In this document: positions 7,900-10,987 of the stretch, one piece after another | Numbering within the stretch: position 1 is the first letter of the stretch | How the letters are laid out: every line of letters starts with the position of its first letter | Source: UASB124 sp964446935 | GTDB taxonomy: Bacteria > Babelota > Babeliae > Babelales > RVW-14 | NCBI GenBank assembly: GCA_964446935.1 | Contig: CAYUQI010000033.1 | Location: 1-10,987 of the forward strand | Length of the DNA: 10,987 bases | Direction: 5' to 3' | The notes under the pieces: generated by a model | What the model saw: only the letters and a program-made list of their open reading frames with translations | The model's database searches: none | What the model was told of the DNA's origin: nothing | Translations under genes and position numbers: made by a program

Positions 7900-8475
7900 A
7901 TGACAATAAAAATACACCATTCTTTGCGTTTCGTGATATTGACCGGGTGCATGTTTAGTAACATGCACTCGATGGTTTTTGAACAAGATATTAAGCCTGA
8001 AGCAATCAGGCAGGTTCTTGACCGTGGATCTATTGATGTATCACAAAAAGAAGCAGCGAATCGATCTGTTTCGGCAACTAAAGCATATACTATTGATGTT
8101 GCCAAAATAAATTCGAGTTCAGATCGTCCTGAACTCCATTTTGAAGAAATTACTGAACAATTAACTGGTATTGAGCAGCAATTAACGGCATTGAATGCTC
8201 AAGTTAAATTATGCAAAAAATATCTTAATGATGTACGAGCAACAACGATCGAACAAATACATGCCGATCAACAAGAAAAATGTCGTCTTAACGAGCAGCT
8301 TGGTCGGACTCAAAAGGCCCTTGAAGAGTTACAACAGGAACACAAGCAAACAGTGGCCAAACTTGAAGCAACTGATAATACTGTAACAACATCGGTTACT
8401 GCGTCAGAGGCAATGCGTGATATAGAGCCACTGTTGGGTGATAAAGTTGATGATGACGATGCTGCTAGTGATTAG
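7900..8475 (+). CDS. Predicted lipoprotein with long coiled coil, unknown function
   Basis: The N-terminus (MTIKIHHSLRFVILTGC) ends in a textbook lipobox LTGC, so signal peptidase II cleavage before C17 and lipid anchoring to a membrane are predicted. Residues ~78-158 are a probable coiled coil, rich in L, I, Q, E and K with heptad-like spacing (EQLTGIEQQLTALNAQVKL, later LEELQQEHKQTVAKLEA). The last residues are acidic (DKVDDDDAASD). No family is recognised. ATG 7900 is the only start, since TAA lies four codons upstream in frame. A GAGG is present but 14 nt away, so initiation may be weak or coupled to the preceding gene, 29 nt upstream. Its 3' end overlaps the convergent ftsB-like gene by 11 bp. 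An envelope scaffold or spacer role would fit the architecture but is inference. Confidence 0.82.
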   Translation: MTIKIHHSLRFVILTGCMFSNMHSMVFEQDIKPEAIRQVLDRGSIDVSQKEAANRSVSATKAYTIDVAKINSSSDRPELHFEEITEQLTGIEQQLTALNAQVKLCKKYLNDVRATTIEQIHADQQEKCRLNEQLGRTQKALEELQQEHKQTVAKLEATDNTVTTSVTASEAMRDIEPLLGDKVDDDDAASD

Positions 8476-8749
8476 GTACGATATACACCAGTTCATTGGT
8501 ACGTCCCAAATCAAGATCATACCGAGCAATTCGTTCTAATTCAAAAGCGTTTTTTTTCTGATTCTTAAGCGAATAATTAAGATAGGTAATGTCATTTTTT
8601 AAGTGCCCAATTTTTTCTTGTTGCTTTTTAATTGTTTGCTTTTTGCTATAAAAATCGACAATACTTCGTGCGCTTGAAAAGAAATAGTAAGCAATAATAA
8701 AGCACAGACAGATGAAAAAGGCGTTATTGAATAGTATTTTATGATTCAT
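8465..8749 (-). CDS. ftsB: FtsB/DivIC-like septum formation initiator protein
   Basis: FtsB/DivIC proteins are short bitopic membrane proteins that, with FtsL and FtsQ/DivIB, connect the early divisome to the septal wall synthase. The 94-residue product has the full layout: short cytoplasmic N-terminus, one transmembrane segment (8-26, FICLCFIIAYYFF), a coiled coil (about 33-66, QTIKKQQEKIGHLKNDITYL) and the family's C-terminal signature (70-91), with ELERIAR, then R..E.VY..P. The ATG at 8749 has AAAGGA 7 nt upstream. FtsL is also a small bitopic coiled-coil protein, but the C-terminal ERIAR/ELVY pattern favours FtsB. Its last 11 bp overlap the convergent lipoprotein gene. No other division gene is in the window. 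Confidence 0.82.
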   Translation of the reverse strand: MNHKILFNNAFFICLCFIIAYYFFSSARSIVDFYSKKQTIKKQQEKIGHLKNDITYLNYSLKNQKKNAFELERIARYDLDLGRTNELVYIVPNH

Positions 8750-8756
8750 GCGCGAT

Positions 8757-8762
8757 TCCTTT
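8757..8762 (-). promoter_or_regulatory. Ribosome binding site of the ftsB-like gene
   Basis: AAAGGA on the minus strand, 7 nt before the ATG at 8749, supports this start for the short protein. Confidence 0.6.
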
Positions 8763-8808
8763 GGTATGTTTACAGGTAAGGGGCATCATTTCATAATATG
8801 TCATTCAT

Positions 8809-8838
8809 ACTATAAACAAGATACTTTATTCCTGTGAA
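8809..8838 (-). promoter_or_regulatory. Candidate promoter of the ftsB-like gene
   Basis: Minus-strand TTCACA (8838-8833), an 18-nt spacer and TATAGT (8814-8809) make a plausible sigma70-type promoter with a leader of about 50 nt. Another AT-rich -10-like hexamer (TATTAT) lies a little downstream, so the exact site is uncertain. I saw no equally convincing promoter for the divergent protease gene; the 8763-8940 region is otherwise AT-rich without clear structure. Confidence 0.35.
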
Positions 8839-8940
8839 GTTTTTGTTACAACGCATTTTTGGGGTAATAGTATTAATCATTTTCAAAACAACCCTGTTTC
8901 ATGATACCTTACTTAAAGCTAATTCAATTCTTTTTGGAAA

Positions 8941-8946
8941 AAGGAG
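8941..8946 (+). promoter_or_regulatory. Ribosome binding site of the ctpA-like gene (decides start)
   Basis: AAGGAG, 5 nt before the ATG at 8952, places the start there and not at the in-frame ATG at 8901, which has no such site and would bury the signal peptide behind 17 extra residues. Confidence 0.75.
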
Positions 8947-8951
8947 ATCTT

Positions 8952-10625
8952 ATGATAAAAAGAACTGGCTTTTTTATAATTATTTTTGCGTTGATGATTG
9001 AGAATGTAGGCTTGGCAAAACTGTTGCAGCCGCATGCATCTAATCAGTTATTGACGCGTAAGCGCTCAAAAGATGTTCCTGATAAACGTACAAATTCATT
9101 ATCACAGAAAACCATAGCGAAGACACCTGCTCAAAAGGTATCCGAAGAAGAAGGCGATATTTATCAATGGCTTAAAACTTATGCAGAAGTTGTTAGTATG
9201 ATGCAACAAAAGGCTTTTAGACCGGTTGATTTTCGTGAATTTACGGAGCGATCGTTAAAAGCTGCCGTTGAGGTTGATGCGCATTCATCCTTTTTTACGC
9301 AAGATAGCTATAAAGCGGCAGTAGAATCAACGTCAGGTGAATTTTCTGGTATAGGTGTAAGCATTATTGCAAAAGCAACTGATGATGATGCCCTTGTTAT
9401 TATAGACGTTGTTCCTGGTGGGCCTGCTGAAAAGGCTGGGCTCAAAGGTGGGGATAAGATTGTTGAGGCCGATGGTCATAAATTCAAAGGCCTATCAACC
9501 GATGAAGCAGTTACGTCACTTAAAGGGAAGCCTGGAACATTTATTTTTATTAAAATTATTCGCAGCAAGAAACCGCTTGAATTCAAAGTGATGCGTGACA
9601 TTATCAAAGATCAATCTTCTATCTGTTATCATTTCAAAAATCATCATGTGTATTACTTATCGCTTAAGATATTCAGTGATAATGCTGCAACACAAATGGC
9701 TGAACTGATTAAAATTGCCAATAAGGGAAAGTGTCGTGGAATTATTTTGGATCTTCGCCGTAATCCTGGTGGTGTACTTCAGGCTGCTATTGATATGTGT
9801 GGATTGTTTTTGGATAAACACTCATTGGTTGCTGTAACCAAAGATCGCAACAAGAAGGTCGTTGATCAGTACTTTACCACAACCGATCCTTTGTTGAAAG
9901 CCGATGTTCCTATCTTTATTCTCATTGATAATTTTACAGCATCAGCAGCAGAAATTCTTGCTGGTTGCCTGCAACATCATGCTATCAAAAATTCTGAAAA
10001 AAAGGATAAAAGCAAACACGCTCTAATGGTATTTCTTGTTGGTATTCCTACCTTTGGTAAAGGTTCGGTGCAAGAGGTGATACCTATTAGTAATGGTTGT
10101 GCCCTTAAGCTTACAACTATGCTGTATTATTTACCCGATGACCGTTCTATTCAGGCTACCGGCATAGAACCAGATTTTATGGTAAAACCAAAGTATTTTC
10201 CTATGGACGAAATGAAATGGATTACTGAAATGTATGGTAAGGAATCATCCCTCAAACGTCATATTACGATTAATGAAGCGAATGGTAAGGCTCAAGATCA
10301 GGAAAAAAAGAACAAAAAATCTCATGATAATGAGAGTTTTGTTGGTGATTTAGTTGATTTGGACATGGATAAGGAGGCCTTAGGGAAGGCCAAAGGGGAC
10401 CCTGAAGGAGATTCGGATGAAAAATCTCCTGAAAAATGGGAAGAACGACAGCTAAAAGCCCTTGGACACGATGTTCAGATACAGGCTGCCGTTAACATGA
10501 TAAACATGCTTTCGATGGCTAAAAAATATAAGCCTGCAATTTTGTCTAATCGACAAAAAGCGTTGGAATTCCTCAAAAAGCACGTGCTGACCGATGATAA
10601 GGCTGAAATAGAAAAAGTTGCGTAA
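8952..10625 (+). CDS. ctpA: Carboxy-terminal processing protease, S41 family (CtpA/Prc-like)
   Basis: S41 tail-specific proteases trim or degrade envelope proteins from the C-terminus with a Ser-Lys catalytic pair. From ATG 8952 the product has 557 residues. A signal peptide (MIKRTGFFIIIFALM, cleavage probably after GLA near 20-22) sends it to the periplasm. An N-terminal helical part leads to a PDZ domain (about 131-215; FSGIGVSI, then VVPGGPAEKAGLKGGDKI), and the protease core runs to about 412. GIILDLRRNPGG (263-274) is the family signature. TASAAEI carries the nucleophile Ser331, and FGKGSVQ supplies Lys370 and Gln374. Ser-Lys spacing is 39 residues versus about 25 in E. coli Prc and B. 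subtilis CtpB. A lysine-rich insertion (346-356, KNSEKKDKSKH) accounts for most of this. The tail (about 440-500) is very charged, then helical to the end. The symbol denotes family resemblance; substrate and activator are unknown. Confidence 0.94.
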   Translation: MIKRTGFFIIIFALMIENVGLAKLLQPHASNQLLTRKRSKDVPDKRTNSLSQKTIAKTPAQKVSEEEGDIYQWLKTYAEVVSMMQQKAFRPVDFREFTERSLKAAVEVDAHSSFFTQDSYKAAVESTSGEFSGIGVSIIAKATDDDALVIIDVVPGGPAEKAGLKGGDKIVEADGHKFKGLSTDEAVTSLKGKPGTFIFIKIIRSKKPLEFKVMRDIIKDQSSICYHFKNHHVYYLSLKIFSDNAATQMAELIKIANKGKCRGIILDLRRNPGGVLQAAIDMCGLFLDKHSLVAVTKDRNKKVVDQYFTTTDPLLKADVPIFILIDNFTASAAEILAGCLQHHAIKNSEKKDKSKHALMVFLVGIPTFGKGSVQEVIPISNGCALKLTTMLYYLPDDRSIQATGIEPDFMVKPKYFPMDEMKWITEMYGKESSLKRHITINEANGKAQDQEKKNKKSHDNESFVGDLVDLDMDKEALGKAKGDPEGDSDEKSPEKWEERQLKALGHDVQIQAAVNMINMLSMAKKYKPAILSNRQKALEFLKKHVLTDDKAEIEKVA

Positions 10626-10629
10626 GTTT

Positions 10630-10658
10630 TTGATTTTTAAAATAAAAACTCATATACT
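10630..10658 (+). promoter_or_regulatory. Sigma70-type promoter of the tRNA cluster
   Basis: TTGATT (10630-10635), a 17-nt spacer and TATACT (10653-10658) are close to consensus at ideal spacing. Transcription would start near 10665, about 30 nt before the first tRNA. The promoter sits directly behind the protease stop codon. Confidence 0.65.
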
Positions 10659-10694
10659 ACCTGTATGAAAGATTAATACATCCTGTACCCAATG

Positions 10695-10770
10695 GTGAGC
10701 GTAGCTCAGATGGTAGAGCGTCAGATTGTGGTTCTGAATGTCGCGGGTTCGAGTCCCGTCGCTCACCCCA
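10695..10770 (+). tRNA. tRNA-His (GUG)
   Basis: A full cloverleaf can be drawn: acceptor GTGAGCG/CGCTCAC, D-stem GCTC/GAGC, anticodon stem TCAGA/TCTGA around loop TTGTGGT (anticodon GTG), T-stem GCGGG/CCCGT around TTCGAGT. The preceding G at 10694 can pair with discriminator C73 (10767), giving the extra G-1 that identifies histidine tRNA, so the mature RNA probably begins at 10694. CCA is encoded (10768-10770). Confidence 0.97.
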
Positions 10771-10812
10771 GTAAGTATAGGCCTCTCTTGAAACTATCGT
10801 CTTAAGTTATGT

Positions 10813-10888
10813 CGGGGTGTGGCGCAGTTGGTAGCGCACTCGCTTTGGGAGCGAGGGGTCGCAGGTTCGAGTCCTGCCGCCCCGACCA
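10813..10888 (+). tRNA. tRNA-Pro (UGG)
   Basis: Acceptor CGGGGTG/CGCCCCG, D-stem GCGC/GCGC, anticodon stem CTCGC/GCGAG around TTTGGGA (anticodon TGG), T-stem GCAGG/CCTGC. Discriminator A is followed by an encoded CCA (10886-10888). The C1-G72 end is usual for bacterial tRNA-Pro. It lies 42 nt after tRNA-His. Confidence 0.97.
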
Positions 10889-10911
10889 TCTTTTTATACA
10901 ATATATTTTTC

Positions 10912-10985
<74 letters not shown>

Positions 10986-10987
10986 CT

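Noticed and set aside
8901..8951. Upstream start for the S41 protease
   Set aside because: The ATG at 8952 has AAGGAG at proper distance and begins a normal signal peptide; 8901 has neither.
10625..10650. AT-only hairpin (AGTTTTT/AAAAACT) after the protease stop as terminator
   Set aside because: The stem has almost no GC and no T-run follows. The same bases fit better as the tRNA promoter.

Overview
The window reads as an AT-rich bacterial chromosome segment with ordinary housekeeping genes set among exported proteins of unknown function. Signal peptides, one clear lipobox and an exported tail-specific protease point to a diderm (two-membrane) bacterium. The mix of large unrecognised secreted proteins, lysine/alanine-rich exported proteins and AT-rich DNA is reminiscent of host-associated Dependentiae (TM6)/Babeliae. 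That placement is inference from general style, not from a marker gene, and is held at moderate to low confidence.

Layout. Positions 1-3452 (+) hold the 3' end of an unrecognised gene and, overlapping it by four bases (ATGA), a 1028-residue protein. That protein has an N-terminal export signal and a thymidylate-kinase-like P-loop. Positions 3453-3725, between convergent genes, hold a large compound palindrome of two nested pairs of 16-bp perfect arms, each strand carrying an extra small hairpin. It is flanked by a possible 5-bp target duplication and looks like a MITE/REP-like dispersed element. Positions 3726-7025 (-) are a two-gene unit, lysS then recJ, with 12 nt between them. Both genes are complete, with all family motifs visible. 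A divergent intergenic region follows, with a promoter candidate on each strand.

Positions 7280-8475 (+) are two small exported proteins: a basic-then-acidic low-complexity protein, and a predicted lipoprotein with a long coiled coil. The second overlaps tail-to-tail by 11 bp with a minus-strand ftsB/divIC-like cell-division gene (8465-8749). Divergent from ftsB is a CtpA/Prc-type S41 protease (8952-10625). The window ends with a tRNA cluster His(GUG)-Pro(UGG)-Arg(UCU), preceded by a good sigma70-type promoter. The first two tRNAs encode CCA and the third appears not to.

Functionally the known genes cover translation (lysS, three tRNAs), DNA repair (recJ), division (ftsB-like) and envelope proteolysis (ctpA). 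The least explained parts are the exported P-loop protein with its coupled upstream gene, the two small exported proteins, and the palindromic element. I found no CRISPR array, transposase gene, rRNA or defence system.
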